DNA from: Oncomelania hupensis
Lineage: Eukaryota; Mollusca; Gastropoda; Littorinimorpha; Pomatiopsidae
Direction of reading: 5' to 3'
Length of the DNA: 64,000 nucleotides
NCBI GenBank assembly: GCA_036898135.1
Contig: CM072515.1
Location: 18,325,937-18,389,936 of the forward strand
Below are positions 1 to 10,817 of this stretch, piece after piece (the first letter of the stretch is position 1; every line of letters starts with the position of its first letter). Position numbers and translations under genes: made by a program. The notes under the pieces are model-generated. The model had not been told where the DNA came from and did not search any database. It saw only the letters and a program-made list of their open reading frames with translations.

Positions 1-657
1 TTATTTAAATATAAAAGGACCTCCGTTGGGGTGCCGGGGGTTTCAGTATAAATAATATCCCCACTTTCTGGAAATTTAGTGCTTTAAATTCCCACTGTCG
101 CTGTCTTTCTCTTTTGCTCTTTCTCATTCCTGCTCTGTTCTATCAATCTGCTATACTATCAATCTTCTTCTTCACTAGACCAGTCACCTACCTTTTTTCT
201 TGAAAACTCTTCCGGGACAAGACTCCTTATTTGTGTATGAGGTCTGTTGGATCAGCTTGGGAATATTGGACGCTTTCTGCCAGGTGGTCACTAGGGCTTC
301 CTATGATGTTATTATTTAGCAATGTAGGCATTTTATATGTATGTGTTTTGATGTTTTTATTCCGTTTTGTTTTTTGTAAACGGGGGTTTGATAAATTAGA
401 GTATAGCCTCAGATAATTTATAATGATGTTTGTATTCTATTTTGTTTTTGTAAAAGGGGGTTCGATAAATTAGAGTATAGCCTCAACGTCCCCTGCGTGG
501 GATGTCTTTATTGTAAAGTGACTGGCTGGTGGAGAGCTTTCAGTTTTACCACTAGGGTTGTTTCAGCAGATCTTTTATGTGGATCAGGGGTTGTCCGGTC
601 CTGATTTGGCTCGGAATAGTCCGCTGGACCTAAAGTAATAATCATGTAATGTAATGT
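1..657 (+). repeat. Interspersed repeat family A, copy 1 (cut by window start)
   Basis: About 650 bp that recurs in the opposite orientation at 13674-14307, 21962-22462 and 57688-58275. It ends in a short AATGT-type tandem tail at about 650-660, the kind of simple-sequence 3' tail many LINEs and SINEs carry. It has no long open frame in this copy. The last ~50 bp before the tail also occurs alone or on a different body at 15300-15350, 18455-18520 and 56885-56935. It is probably the 3' end of a LINE or a non-autonomous relative; I cannot name the clade. Confidence 0.7.
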
Positions 658-660
658 AAT

Positions 661-1077
661 GAAATATAAAAGGAAAAATGGAAAAAAAAAAACGTTTGAA
701 AACTAAAATATACATTAATAATTTTTAAGCAGTTTGTGACTTTAGACTGTTCTACTGTATGCCAGTAAAAAGGATGTGCCTGTTATGTGTTGTTTCATGT
801 TGATAAATGTTTGAGTGTCATGTAATTAAATGGCCATTTACTTAGTGGTCAATGCAGTTTGGCATAATTTTATAATCAGCATACTTTAATATTATTAAAT
901 ATGTGTAGTACTCTGTGCTTTTTAAAATCATCATTATTCAGTTAAGCAATTACTGTTATGAAAAAAGTCAACTTCGACTCCTGTGAGGATGCACTTGCTG
1001 AAAACTACTACGGCGGGAACTCGGATCAAAGTGATTATATTAGATATATTTACCTTGGGTCACGTAAAACCAGACTT
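661..1077. other. AT-rich intergenic stretch, nothing recognised
   Basis: No open frame, splice-flanked exon or repeat copy was recognised here. It lies between repeat family A and the 3' tail of an RTE-type LINE. Confidence 0.4.
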
Positions 1078-2417
1078 CCTATCCTATCCTATCCTGTAAC
1101 TCCAAGGTCGTTGGAGCACCACATATGATAGTTTAACCAGCCGTACTATATAGTTTAACCAGCCGTACTCCACCTTTCTCTGTCCTCAGCAACCCTCATG
1201 GCTTCGCTCAGTGTCAAGCCAGTCCATTTTTGAATGTTGTCCTCCCACTTCTTTTTCTGTCTCCCTATTCTTCTTCCTCCTTGCACCGTGCCTTGCAGCA
1301 TGGTATTTGCAAGGTCTGATGCTCTGGTGACGTGGCCATACCATCAGAGTTTCCGTTTCTTCACCACTGTGAGCATCTCATCATGTTGTCCCGTGGTTTG
1401 GGTAATGGTCTGTTGGACTTCATCGTTGGTGATGTGCTTTGTATAGGAAATGCCCAAAAGTCTTCTGTAGGACCTCATCTCCATGCTTTATAGTCTTCAT
1501 TGTAGATCTGCTGTGAGGGTCCTTGTTTTGCAAGCATATAGGAATATGGAGATGACAAGGGAGCGCACCAGCCTTACCTTGGAATGTAGACCGCAGTTGT
1601 TTGTGCGATCCTGGAGAGGACTTCCTGTTGAGACCCATTGTCTGATACAATGGCTCCTAAATATTTAAAGCTATGCACTGTCTGTTGGGATTGGCCTTGG
1701 ACTTTGATGTCCATGTTGATGCCATTGGTGTTGTTGGTCATCATTTTGGTCTTCTCTGCACTTATTTCCATTCCATAGGCTCTGGAGGTGGTGTCAAGCC
1801 TCTGTACCAGCTGTTAAAGTTCTTGTTCCTCTGTAGCCAATCCATCAATGTCATCTGCAAAACATAGGTTGGAGATTGCTCTTGGGGTTTCAGCCGGTTG
1901 AGTATTATTTTCAGGAGGACCTTGCTGGGATGGCTGATGAGGCTGATGGTGCAGTAATTTTCACACTCCTGAAGGTTCCCCTTTTTGGGAAGCATGATTA
2001 CGAGCGACTGGGTCCATGGTGTAGGCCACTACCCACTTTGCCATATCTTGTTACAGATAATGGTGAGTGCACCAATCATCACTTCTCCTCCTGTAAGCAA
2101 GTATGTTGTCCACTCCCGCTGACTTCATTTTTTTCAGTGATTGCACTGCTGCCTCTTCTTATCGGAGAATAGAGAGGATATCTTTCTCTTCTCTGTTCTG
2201 GGGACATGCTAGAACCATTGGTCTCCGTTTGTTGTGTGGTTGTAAAGGTCAGAGTAGTACTCTGTCCATCTGTCCAAGACTTCTTGTTCTTCTGTAAGAC
2301 TTGCATTGGATCGTGAGACCTTGGGCTGCTTAACACTTGTCAGCCGCTTCACAGTCTGGTATGCCTTCTTGCTGTTGTTCTTGTTCAGATTGTTCTCTAT
2401 TTCCTGGCATTTCTCTT
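1078..2417 (-). mobile_element. RTE-type LINE, copy a (5'-truncated, split by LTR element)
   Basis: Read on the minus strand this is the 3' half of a non-LTR retrotransposon. The 3' end carries a (GGATA)n-type tail (seen on plus as TATCC repeats at 1078-1095). Frames at 1574-1771 and 1420-1650 match the distal reverse transcriptase region, with the recognisable block [15 protein letters not shown] also present in the copies at 19122-19457 and 24530-24934. Frames are broken by indels, so it is dead. Its sequence resumes at about 9228 after the LTR element. The RTE assignment rests on the ~3.2 kb length of the longest copy, the APE-type endonuclease there and the short tandem tail. Confidence 0.8.
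2413..2417. repeat. Target site duplication CTCTT, left
   Basis: CTCTT lies immediately before the TG of the 5' LTR; the same five bases follow the CA of the 3' LTR at 9223-9227. A 5-bp duplication is typical of Ty3/Gypsy integration. Confidence 0.9.
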
Positions 2418-2963
2418 TGTCACGGACCGGGTTTATAATATTTCGGTCCGATGACTGTTGGTAGTATCTTCCTGTGAGAAGATATAAATCATAATATTTT
2501 TTTTATTGATTACTAATTTCTGATTGGTTGAGCTAGTCATGTGACGGTTCACCAATTACATGTATTCAAAAAAATGTTTGCATTCTTCTTTTGTATGTAC
2601 CACGGAGTGGTTGTGTTTGTACTTCTAGCAGCTGCGTCTGCAGGTATATAATATTGTTTATCATTGAAATATTGTATTATGAACATAATAATAATTTAAC
2701 CATGATTATATTCTACTTATTGTGGAATAAGAATTAATAATAGATAATTTTGATATTAGTATGAAGGATGGATAAGGGGGGTGATGGAGATGGTGGATCG
2801 TTGTATATTTTTGAGTAACGAATTGAAATTGGATTAGTATTTGATTTGAGGTTGAAACCTCAACTTGCAATGTATAGTATTATATTTATTTTTGTGAATG
2901 AAAGTAATTAGCGGCAAGAATGTAATAATAAGTTGTTATAATTAGAGTTACAATTTTTTTCGT

Positions 2964-3677
2964 ATGTGTGAACTGTGTTCTACACATATGAGATTTGAAT
3001 TATATGTTGCTGGTCTGGTCCTGTCACAGAGAGAGAGAAAGGTATATGTGGTAATACAGAAAGTCTATGTATCAAGATATTTAGTGGGGGAAAACTTGTA
3101 TGTTTTCAGAAGTCTCCGGCTGAGGGGCCTCGAGGCGAAAGAGAAAGAAGAAGGGAGAAGAAGGAAGACAGAAGAGAAGGAGAAGAAGGAAGAAGAAAAG
3201 AAGGAGAGAAGAAGAAGAAGAAGAAGAAGAAGAAGAAGAAGAAGAAGAAGAAGAAGAAGAAGAAAAGAAGAAGACGAAGACGAGAAGAGGAAGAAGAAGA
3301 AGAAGAAGAAGAAGAGAAGGAGAAGAAGAAGAAGACGAAGACGAGAAGAAGAAGAAGAAGTCGTGAAGAAGAAGGGTGGAAGTATCGAGAAGGGGCCAGA
3401 GAAGAAGCCAAAGAAGAAGACGAAGAAGAAGACGAGAGAAGCAACCACTGCTACATCATGCAACCCCTGCTACATCATCAGCAGCAGCAACCACTGCCAC
3501 ACTAGTAGTAACCGCTACCACATCAGCAGCAGTAGCAACCGCTACCACATCATCATCATCATCAGCAGCAGCAGCAGCAACCGCTACCCCAGCAGTAGCA
3601 GCAGCAACGGCGGCAGCGGCCACAACAGCAGCAGCGACAGCAACGATAGACAGGGGAGAAACCCCAGGGATAGATAG
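2964..3677 (+). other. Open frame across the LTR triplet repeats, probably not a gene
   Basis: A 237-codon open frame runs through the LTR. The first ~55 residues are ordinary. The rest is a run of Glu, Lys and Arg from the GAA tract, then Ser/Asn/His-rich triplet repeats. The frame is kept open largely because triplet repeats contain no stops, and similar open frames exist on the opposite strand. In the 3' LTR the frame breaks after about 103 codons (8047-8358). No known domain is visible. Confidence 0.35.
3140..3430 (+). repeat. (GAA)n microsatellite in 5' LTR
   Basis: Nearly pure purine tract of GAA, GGAGAA and GAAGAC units, with a counterpart at about 8230-8530 in the 3' LTR that differs in length. 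Long GAA tracts can form triplex DNA; that consequence is general knowledge, not seen here. Confidence 0.9.
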
Positions 3678-4128
3678 ATAGAAAGGCCAAGGATAAGGAA
3701 AGGAAGACAGTGTATAGACAGAGACAGAGATTAGAGACAAAGAAAGACACAGTGAAATTCTAACCTCCATGAGACTATTGGGGAAACTCTCTCTTTCTGT
3801 CGACAGTGACCAGATCGATATTGGTGTTTATGGTGACTGGTGTTATTTGGATTATCTGAATGGGACTTATTTGTGGTTTTGTGAAAGTGTGTTTTCACGG
3901 ATTATCGCTTCAAGTACGTGAGTACAAAACTACTTAAACGTTTTTTTCATTTATTGATGGAGTTATATGTACTTATGTAAACTTTTGTTGATTCTTGTTA
4001 TTTTCTAGTAATAGAAGGGGGTGTGACGACAAAAGAATTCTTGAGAGTTAGGAAGTGTGAGACGGGCGAACACGCAAATAAATCACGCACGCATACACGC
4101 AATTCTTGATATAACCCCTTTCGTTACA

Positions 4129-5221
4129 GTGGTGACCCTGAAACCCGTAGCTAGTTAGTGGGAGTAAGATTATTTAATTATTTTGTTTGGAGTTGTTGTT
4201 GGGATTTGAATAAGTAGAAGGGTTTTGTATACATTTTGGAATAGTTAACTTTGGTGTGCTAGGAGTGTGTACTGGGTAACTGACTTGTTTAAATTGTTGT
4301 TTTCATTTCTTTTTGGGTAGTATGTTGTTGTTTATATAGATTATACCCCGTCTCCGATTTTTTCCTTACGGGTCTGATTCTTTGTATAGTTCTGGGATCA
4401 GAAAGGGCTTAGATTCATTTTTCTTCCTGTTGTATATATATATTGCTAATTCTAGTTCAGCTATTCAGTATTGTTTTGTTTTTCTTTATATACTTATTAG
4501 GATCCTGTCTTGTATAGTTATAGTTGTCACATCCCTATTTTAGTTGATGTAGGTGTTTAGGATTTATTTTTGGCATTTTAACGGAACTTCCGGTGTTTTC
4601 TAGCCGAAGTGGGACTTAGTTGTTTTCTGTTGATTTCTTGTATTCTATTGTACCGATATTAGCTTAGAATTTTAGTTCTCTCGTTGTTGTGTTGTGATGT
4701 TGTCGTTGTTTGTTATTTAGTATAGTGTTTCATTATTATTATTATTTGTTTTGTTTTGTTTTGTTTTCATTTCAAAACAAATTACTTATAAAATCTCACT
4801 TGTTGATAATTTGAATTTAAATATTGTTAGCTATTACAGTTATAAATTGTTGCATTTAGTATGGTTTTCTGATGCTTGCTTGTACTTAGACTGCATATAA
4901 TCTAAACATTGTTTCTCGTTTCTTTTATGGTATGCTGTTTTGTTGGACTTGAATGGTTTTCACTTCGAAATAATCTTCTTTGGTCACTCTTGTACTTGCA
5001 TTGATTCCGAAATACTTTTCATCTGACAAACTTCGCTTGCTTCGATTTTGAATTGTTTTCTCTTGTCAAATCTGAATTTGCTTTTGATTTTTGTAATAAT
5101 TCTGGCCTTGTGGAACTTGGGAAAATAATTTTTGACTTGTATAACTTAAAGTTATTTGCTGAATTGTCACTTGCATTTTCTTACTTTTAGTAAATTACTT
5201 TTCTTTTGAATTCAACTGATC
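4129..5221 (+). other. Leader of LTR element, includes candidate primer binding site
   Basis: A 1.1 kb AT-rich leader between the 5' LTR and Gag. TGGTGACCCTGAAACCCG at 4130-4147 starts with TGG, as expected for a sequence complementary to a tRNA 3' CCA end. I cannot say which tRNA. The rest is T-rich without an open frame. Confidence 0.6.
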
Positions 5222-5404
5222 ATGGCTTCTGCTGAGGAATATGATACTCTATTTAATTCATTCTTGACTCAAGCCCAGAAGTTAGGTTTTTCTGACGAAA
5301 AGTTACAGCAATACATTGAGCAGTGTTTTCAGAGACATGATAGGGCCAAGGAAAGAGAACAAGAAAAGGTTAAACAGGAAAGAGAGGAAAACGATTTCAG
5401 TTAG
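5222..5404 (+). CDS. Gag N-terminal fragment of LTR element
   Basis: Sixty codons starting at an ATG after the T-rich leader. The product is charged and helical, with a Lys/Glu-rich stretch at residues 40-58 that looks like a coiled coil. It stops at 5402-5404. The charged helix continues in another frame just downstream and runs into the next open frame (5449-7176), so a single-base frameshift near 5395 most likely split one Gag. A programmed shift is not excluded but the position inside the Gag N-terminus makes simple decay likelier. Confidence 0.75.
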   Translation: MASAEEYDTLFNSFLTQAQKLGFSDEKLQQYIEQCFQRHDRAKEREQEKVKQEREENDFS

Positions 5405-5448
5405 AACAGAATGCAAAAAGAGAAGAACAGGAAAGAGAAGAAAGGAAA

Positions 5449-7176
5449 TTGAAAATGGATTATCAGATGGAACTTGATAGACAAAGCCTTAAGCTAAAGG
5501 AAAAAGAAATGGAACTTCAGTTGAAGCAAGCTGAATTGCAGAGCGATACCACTACCCCTAGGACTCGGAGCTCTAACCCTTCATTTCCCAAGTTACCCCA
5601 ACTACCTGTTTTCAAAGAAGATAAGGATGACATTGATTCTTTTTTGTACCGATTTGAGGCTCATGCTAAAGCTCTCAATTATGATAGCAGTAAATTGGTT
5701 GTTTACTTAACTGCATTGCTACAAGGCCCGGCTTTAGCTGTGTATCATTCTTTGTCTGCTGCCGGTGCAGTTTCATATGATGATCTTAAGCAAGAGCTTC
5801 TTAAGAAATTTCAGTGCACTGCAGATGGATTCAGGGAAAAATTCAGATCAGTTAGGCCTGAAGTGGGAGAAAGTTTTGTCACTTTTTCAAAGCGATTTTC
5901 TCACTTGTTGGAAAGATGGATCCAACTATCAGATTGTGAAAAGACTTTTGATGGACTATGGAATCTTATTTTGTGTGAGCAGTTTATTGCTTCTGTTTCA
6001 AGAGATCTCGCCGTGTTTTTGAAAGAAAGAAATTTGACAAAATTCGCGGCGTTGATAGACAGTGCTGAAGCATTTCGCATGGCTCATCCGGAAAAGAAAC
6101 TGGCACGGAAGTCAGATGACTCGATATTTGCATCCGCGTCGATTTCCCAGAATGTACCCACTCAGAATCAATTTCGTGGGACGGGTCAAAGATGGAATAA
6201 TTTCCGGGGATCGGGCTTTCGTGGCTCTCCGCGTGGAAACTACCAACCCGCAGGTCCCATTCCGAATAGGGGCTTTGCAAATCAGAACATGAATACTCAA
6301 CAGGGCGCTCAGAACAAGCAGGCTCCTCGTGGACGTGGAAATACCTATTCGAGACCTGGTTCTCGTTTCGCAGGTAGTCCTCCTCTAAATAGACAGAATA
6401 GACAGGACATAGTTTGCTATTGTTGTGGGGGTGCAGGTCACATAGCTGCATGGTGTCCTTCTGCTTGTGGCAATGGATACCCAGAGACTCAAGACACTGG
6501 AAGTGGTTCGCAGAAATATCAGGACCCTCCAGTTAACACTCAGTCAGCTTTAGTCGCGGAAGTCATTTGCCCAGTTGGTGATGAAAACTGTGGTCAGCCC
6601 AAGCTAGTGTCAGGTACCGTAAATGGCCTCAAAGCAAGTGTGCTCAGAGACACAGGTGCTACTATCTGTGGAGTTCGCAAGAGACTGGTTTCGCACGACC
6701 AGTACACTGGCAAAGAGGGTAAATGTTTGACATTCGGCGGAAACATTGAGGAATTTCCGTTGGCCAAAGTGCCTGTTGACACTCCGTTTTTCTTTGGCAC
6801 TGTGTTGTGTTGTGTCATTGATCAACCAGTGGCCAATTTGATAGTAGGGAATTTACCAGGTGTGTCCGACCCTTTTTCGGGTGCTTCCACACTCATCCAA
6901 GATCAAGGTCAAATTCCACCGGTTCCTTTAGAAAAAATGCCGACTATTTCAGAAACATTCAAACGGGTTACAGTTGATTTAGTAGAACCGATTTGTCCGC
7001 CGTCAGAGGAAGGTCACAGATGCATACTCAGCATCATTGATATGGTAACACATTACCCTGACACTATTCCGCTCAAACACATCAAAAACAAGATCCTAGA
7101 ATCTTGCACGCTTGCTCAGGAGTACATCAAAACAGTTGTAGCCAAAACCGGACACTATGATCAGTGTATTCCATAA
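5449..7176 (+). CDS. Gag-protease-partial integrase fusion of LTR element
   Basis: Open frame of 575 codons. Residues 1-35 continue the charged helix. About residues 45-225 are a Gypsy-type SCAN-like capsid region, with a match to the conserved block around GLWNLILCEQF. A basic, Gly/Arg-rich stretch follows, then a CCHC zinc knuckle (CYCCGGAGHIAAWC, about residue 323). An aspartic protease active site RDTGAT sits at about residue 400. From about residue 500 the sequence jumps to the start of an integrase catalytic core (VDLVEPI followed by EEGHRCILSIIDMVTHYP) and ends about 65 residues later. Reverse transcriptase, RNase H and the rest of integrase are absent, and the joint leaves the frame open. 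In intact relatives this would be one or two polyproteins of well over 1000 residues. Confidence 0.88.
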   Translation: MKMDYQMELDRQSLKLKEKEMELQLKQAELQSDTTTPRTRSSNPSFPKLPQLPVFKEDKDDIDSFLYRFEAHAKALNYDSSKLVVYLTALLQGPALAVYHSLSAAGAVSYDDLKQELLKKFQCTADGFREKFRSVRPEVGESFVTFSKRFSHLLERWIQLSDCEKTFDGLWNLILCEQFIASVSRDLAVFLKERNLTKFAALIDSAEAFRMAHPEKKLARKSDDSIFASASISQNVPTQNQFRGTGQRWNNFRGSGFRGSPRGNYQPAGPIPNRGFANQNMNTQQGAQNKQAPRGRGNTYSRPGSRFAGSPPLNRQNRQDIVCYCCGGAGHIAAWCPSACGNGYPETQDTGSGSQKYQDPPVNTQSALVAEVICPVGDENCGQPKLVSGTVNGLKASVLRDTGATICGVRKRLVSHDQYTGKEGKCLTFGGNIEEFPLAKVPVDTPFFFGTVLCCVIDQPVANLIVGNLPGVSDPFSGASTLIQDQGQIPPVPLEKMPTISETFKRVTVDLVEPICPPSEEGHRCILSIIDMVTHYPDTIPLKHIKNKILESCTLAQEYIKTVVAKTGHYDQCIP

Positions 7177-7509
7177 AATCTGTGGAAAATGAACATGCTT
7201 TGTGTATATTTCTGCTATTGTATATTTAATACTGGAAATCAGTGGAATACTGTAAAATGATCTGTTATGTACCTTATTGATTTTTGTTTCGCTGTATCAC
7301 GGTGACATGCTTGGTCTTGAACTACATATTTTGTACGTCTATTGCGCTTTGGGTGATTGCTTAATACAATAGTGTTTATGATTAAGTGCTAATGACCAGT
7401 TTTCTCTGTTTGCTTCTTGTACAGTATAGGTGGACATGATTGTAGTAATTTTTTCTTTCTGATAAAATTCAGAAAACTCGGGCGTTTTCTTTTTGCAGGA
7501 AGGGGGTAT
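7177..7509 (+). other. 3' non-coding part of LTR element with polypurine tract
   Basis: No open frame. Purine run AGGAAGGGGG at 7497-7506 ends three bases before the 3' LTR and is the likely plus-strand primer. Confidence 0.7.
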
Positions 7510-9222
7510 TGTCACGGACCGGGTTTATAATATTTCGGTCCGATGACTGTTGGTAGTATCTTCCTGTGAGAAGATATAAATCATAATATTTTTTTTATTG
7601 ATTACTAATTTCTGATTGGTTGAGCTAGTCATGTGACGGTTCACCAATTACATGTATTCAAAAAAATGTTTGCATTCTTCTTTTGTATGTACCACGGAGT
7701 GGTTGTGTTTGTACTTCTAGCAGCTGCGTCTGCAGGTATATATTGTTTATCATTGAAATATTGTATTATGAACATAATAATAATTTAACCATAATTATAT
7801 TCTACTTATTGTGGAATAAGAATTAATAATAGATAATTTTGATATTAGTATGAAGGATGGATAAGGGGGGTGATGGAGATGGTGGATCGTTGTATATTTT
7901 TGAGTAACGAATTGAAATTGGATTAGTATTTGATTTGAGGTTGAAACCTCAACTTGCAATGTATAGTATTATATTTATTTTTGTGAATGAAAGTAATTAG
8001 CGGCAAGAATGTAATAATAAGTTGTTATAATTAGAGTTACAATTTTTTGCGTATGTGTGAACTGTGTTCTACACATATGAGATTTGAATTATATGTTGCT
8101 GGTCTGGTCCTGTCACAGAGAGAGAGAAAGGTATATGTGGTAATACAGAAAGTCTATGTATCAAGATATTTAGTGGGGGAAAACTTGTATGTTTTCAGAA
8201 GTCTCCGGCTGAGGGGCCTCGAGGCGAAAGAGAAAGAAGAAGGGAGAAGAAGGAAGACAGAAGAGAAGGAGAAGAAGGAAGAAGAAAGAAGGAGAAGAAG
8301 AAGAAGAAGAAGAAGAAGAAGAAGAAGAAGAAGAAGAAGAAGAAGAAGAAGAAAATAAGGAGAAGAAGACGAAGACGAGAAGAGGAAGAAGAAGAAGAAG
8401 AAGAAGAAGAGAAGGAGAAGAAGAAGACGAAGACGAGAAGAAGAAGAAGAAGTCGTGAAGAAGAAGGGTGGAAGTATCGAGAAGGGGCCAGAGAAGAAGC
8501 CAAAGAAGAAGACGAAGAAGAAGACGAGAGAAGCAACCACTGCTACATCATGCAACCCCTGCTACATCATCATCAGCAGCAACCACTGACAACACTAGTA
8601 GTAACCGCTACCACATCAGCAGCAGTAGCAACCGCTACCACATCATCATCATCAGCAGCAGCAGCAGCAGCAACCGCTACCCCAGCAGTAGCAGCAGCAA
8701 CGGCGGCAGCGGCCACAACAGCAGCAGCGACAGCAACGATAGACAGGGGAGAAACCCCAGGGATAGATAGATAGAAAGGCCAAGGATAAGGAAAGGAAGA
8801 CAGTGTATAGACAGAGACAGAGATTAGAGACAAAGAAAGACACAGTGAAATTCTAACCTCCATGAGACTATTGGGGAAACTCTCTCTTTCTGTCGACAGT
8901 GACCAGATCGATATTGGTGTTTATGGTGACTGGTGTTATTTGGATTATCTGAATGGGACTTATTTGTGGTTTTGTGAAAGTGTGTTTTCACGGATTATCG
9001 CTTCAAGTACGTGAGTACAAAACTACTTAAACGTTTTTTTCATATTATTGATGGAGTTATATGTACTTATGTAAACTTTTGTTGATTCTTGTTATTTTCT
9101 AGTAATAGAAGGGGGTGTGACGACAAAAGAATTCTTGAGAGTTAGGAAGTGTGAGACGGGCGAACACGCAAATAAATCACGCACGCATACACGCAATTCT
9201 TGATATAACCCCTTTCGTTACA
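7510..9222 (+). repeat. 3' LTR (1713 bp)
   Basis: Near-identical copy of 2418-4128. Differences are small indels in the GAA and CAT/CAG tracts, a short deletion near 7738 (TATATTG against TATAATATTG) and a few substitutions. It ends CGTTACA and is followed by CTCTT at 9223-9227. Confidence 0.92.
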
Positions 9223-9295
9223 CTCTTCTATTTATCTCTCCTTTGCCGTGTGCATACCTTTTCAGACATCATTTTGATGTTTCGGTAGGCATCAG
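9223..9295 (-). mobile_element. Remainder of RTE-type LINE copy a after LTR insertion
   Basis: Starts with the right CTCTT duplication and continues the LINE; it aligns by eye with 20495-20570 of the longer copy. Similarity fades by about 9295, so the copy is 5'-truncated there. Confidence 0.75.
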
Positions 9296-10817
9296 ATTTG
9301 ATCAAACTAGACATGGCCTTTACAAAATGCATCATTAACCAACTTCCTACCTATCTACCAAGTTTTTTTTTTTTTTAATGTCAATTCAAACGTTTATATT
9401 AGGTGTTAATTGTTTTATTTTATTAATAGTTTTAATCCACAAAAACCAATTTCTATTTTATTGTGTGACAAAAATTCTGTTAATTGACCTTTTTCGATTT
9501 CTGTCAACGGAACCTTTAGGTTATCTATTTACAATAATTATATGTATTAATCTACAACAATTTATAGTACAAACATGTTTACAAAATAAAATACAATATT
9601 CTGAAATTTGGTTTCTGCTTTTGTGTTCTGAGTACATGTGCATGTATTCAGACCATTCAACATTGGTGAAAGAATTCTTTTTTAAAAATCAAATACAACA
9701 GTCTTGTATTGTGTGAGTTCTCTCTATGGATATGTGACTTGTGGTTGGTCGTGTAGCTTTATTGAAAACCAAACTCACCAAGAACCGAGTTTAAAAAGTC
9801 AAATAAAATAAATCCAGTACATTGTTCCATAATTTATTTTGTACTAGTTAAACCCGCCAGCTACACTTGCCACATAAATGATCACAGTGAAATGGTTCAC
9901 TTCACTGCTGGCTACCACAGGGTCGAGAACTGACAAGGTTATCTTCCTTACAAACATCACTCGATATTGGTCGTTCTTGTTTACATCCCATAGCTACATT
10001 AGGGTCGAAATTTTATAAGAATTATCTCCTGTCCAAATGTCGCTCACTGATGGTCGATTATATTCAGAGTTCACAGTTGGATTCTGCTGGGAAGACCACA
10101 AAGTTTGATTCAGGCATTCACAGAACTCTAGATTAACCTTCACTACACGTTGGTTTGGATAGAAAACCTTTGACAGTGCGGCACATTTTTACCTGTACAT
10201 TCCTTGCTGATTGGAACATTTTTGCTCAAACTTACCATCAATGCCCTTGGAATGACATGAGGAACGCAGCTATACATGTTAAGTTAACAAAATGTATTGT
10301 AATACAAAGTTATGAAAATATATATTTCTGTACCCTTGTTTACACATGTGGGCAGAAAACTACCCATATTCATATTGCGCAAAAAAAAAAAACTATTCCC
10401 ATTAGGACATTGTGGGTAAAAAACACTTTTGGTTTTGCATAATTACAACCAAGATTGAAGACATCAAGGCAGCGTTTGCAAAGGAATTCGTGTGTGTGTG
10501 TTTCTGTTTGTCCGTCCATACGTACGTCTATGTGTGTTAATGAATCTGTCCCTTGTTAGAGAGGTTCTAGTAGTGACATATATACTACTTTTTGTTTTCA
10601 ATCAGGTCACATATGTGTAAACAATAAGTGAACAGATTTAGGAGAGACATCTGTTTACATGTTTGCACATCTCGGAAAAAAAGTGTAAATCCACTTTTTG
10701 TGCTAATATTTGCATGTAACTGAGACAGATTGCTCATATACTTATATATTGATTACATATGATAGTAGGGAGGGAGGGGGGATGAGGGTGTTGATTTAGT
10801 ATAGTGATTTAGTATAG
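9296..10817. other. AT-rich intergenic or intronic stretch
   Basis: No convincing gene. A plus open frame at 9378-9716 is AT-rich and hydrophobic by composition. On the minus strand about 9840-10270 shows cysteine-containing stretches in several frames broken by stops, possibly a decayed coding sequence, but no family could be named. It may be intron of the plus-strand gene ending at 12928. Confidence 0.35.

Larger units (their letters stand above)
2418..4128 (+). repeat. 5' LTR (1711 bp)
   Basis: Begins TGTCACGG and ends CGTTACA; matches 7510-9222 nearly base for base. It is unusually long for a Gypsy-type LTR. It contains a purine-rich GAA tract (about 3140-3430) followed by CAT/CAG/GCA triplet repeats (3470-3640). 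Length differences in these tracts account for most of the divergence between the two LTRs. Confidence 0.92.
2418..9222 (+). mobile_element. Ty3/Gypsy-type LTR retrotransposon, internally deleted
   Basis: Complete insertion of 6805 bp: LTRs at 2418-4128 and 7510-9222, both TG...CA, flanked by CTCTT duplications. A candidate primer binding site begins with TGG two bases after the 5' LTR (4130). A purine tract (7497-7506) precedes the 3' LTR. The internal region holds a Gag frame, a CCHC zinc knuckle, an aspartic protease motif and the start of an integrase core. Reverse transcriptase, RNase H and most of integrase are missing, so the copy cannot move by itself. Outside the microsatellite tracts the LTRs differ at only a handful of positions, so insertion is recent. 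It landed inside an RTE-type LINE copy (1078-2417 and 9228-9295). No envelope-like frame is seen. Confidence 0.92.

Noticed and set aside
3065..3463. Minus-strand open frames of Phe, Leu and Ser through the LTR GAA tract
   Set aside because: They are the complement of a stop-free triplet repeat; composition only.
9378..9716. 112-codon plus open frame with hydrophobic product
   Set aside because: AT-rich by composition, no homology-like features, no splice or polyadenylation context.
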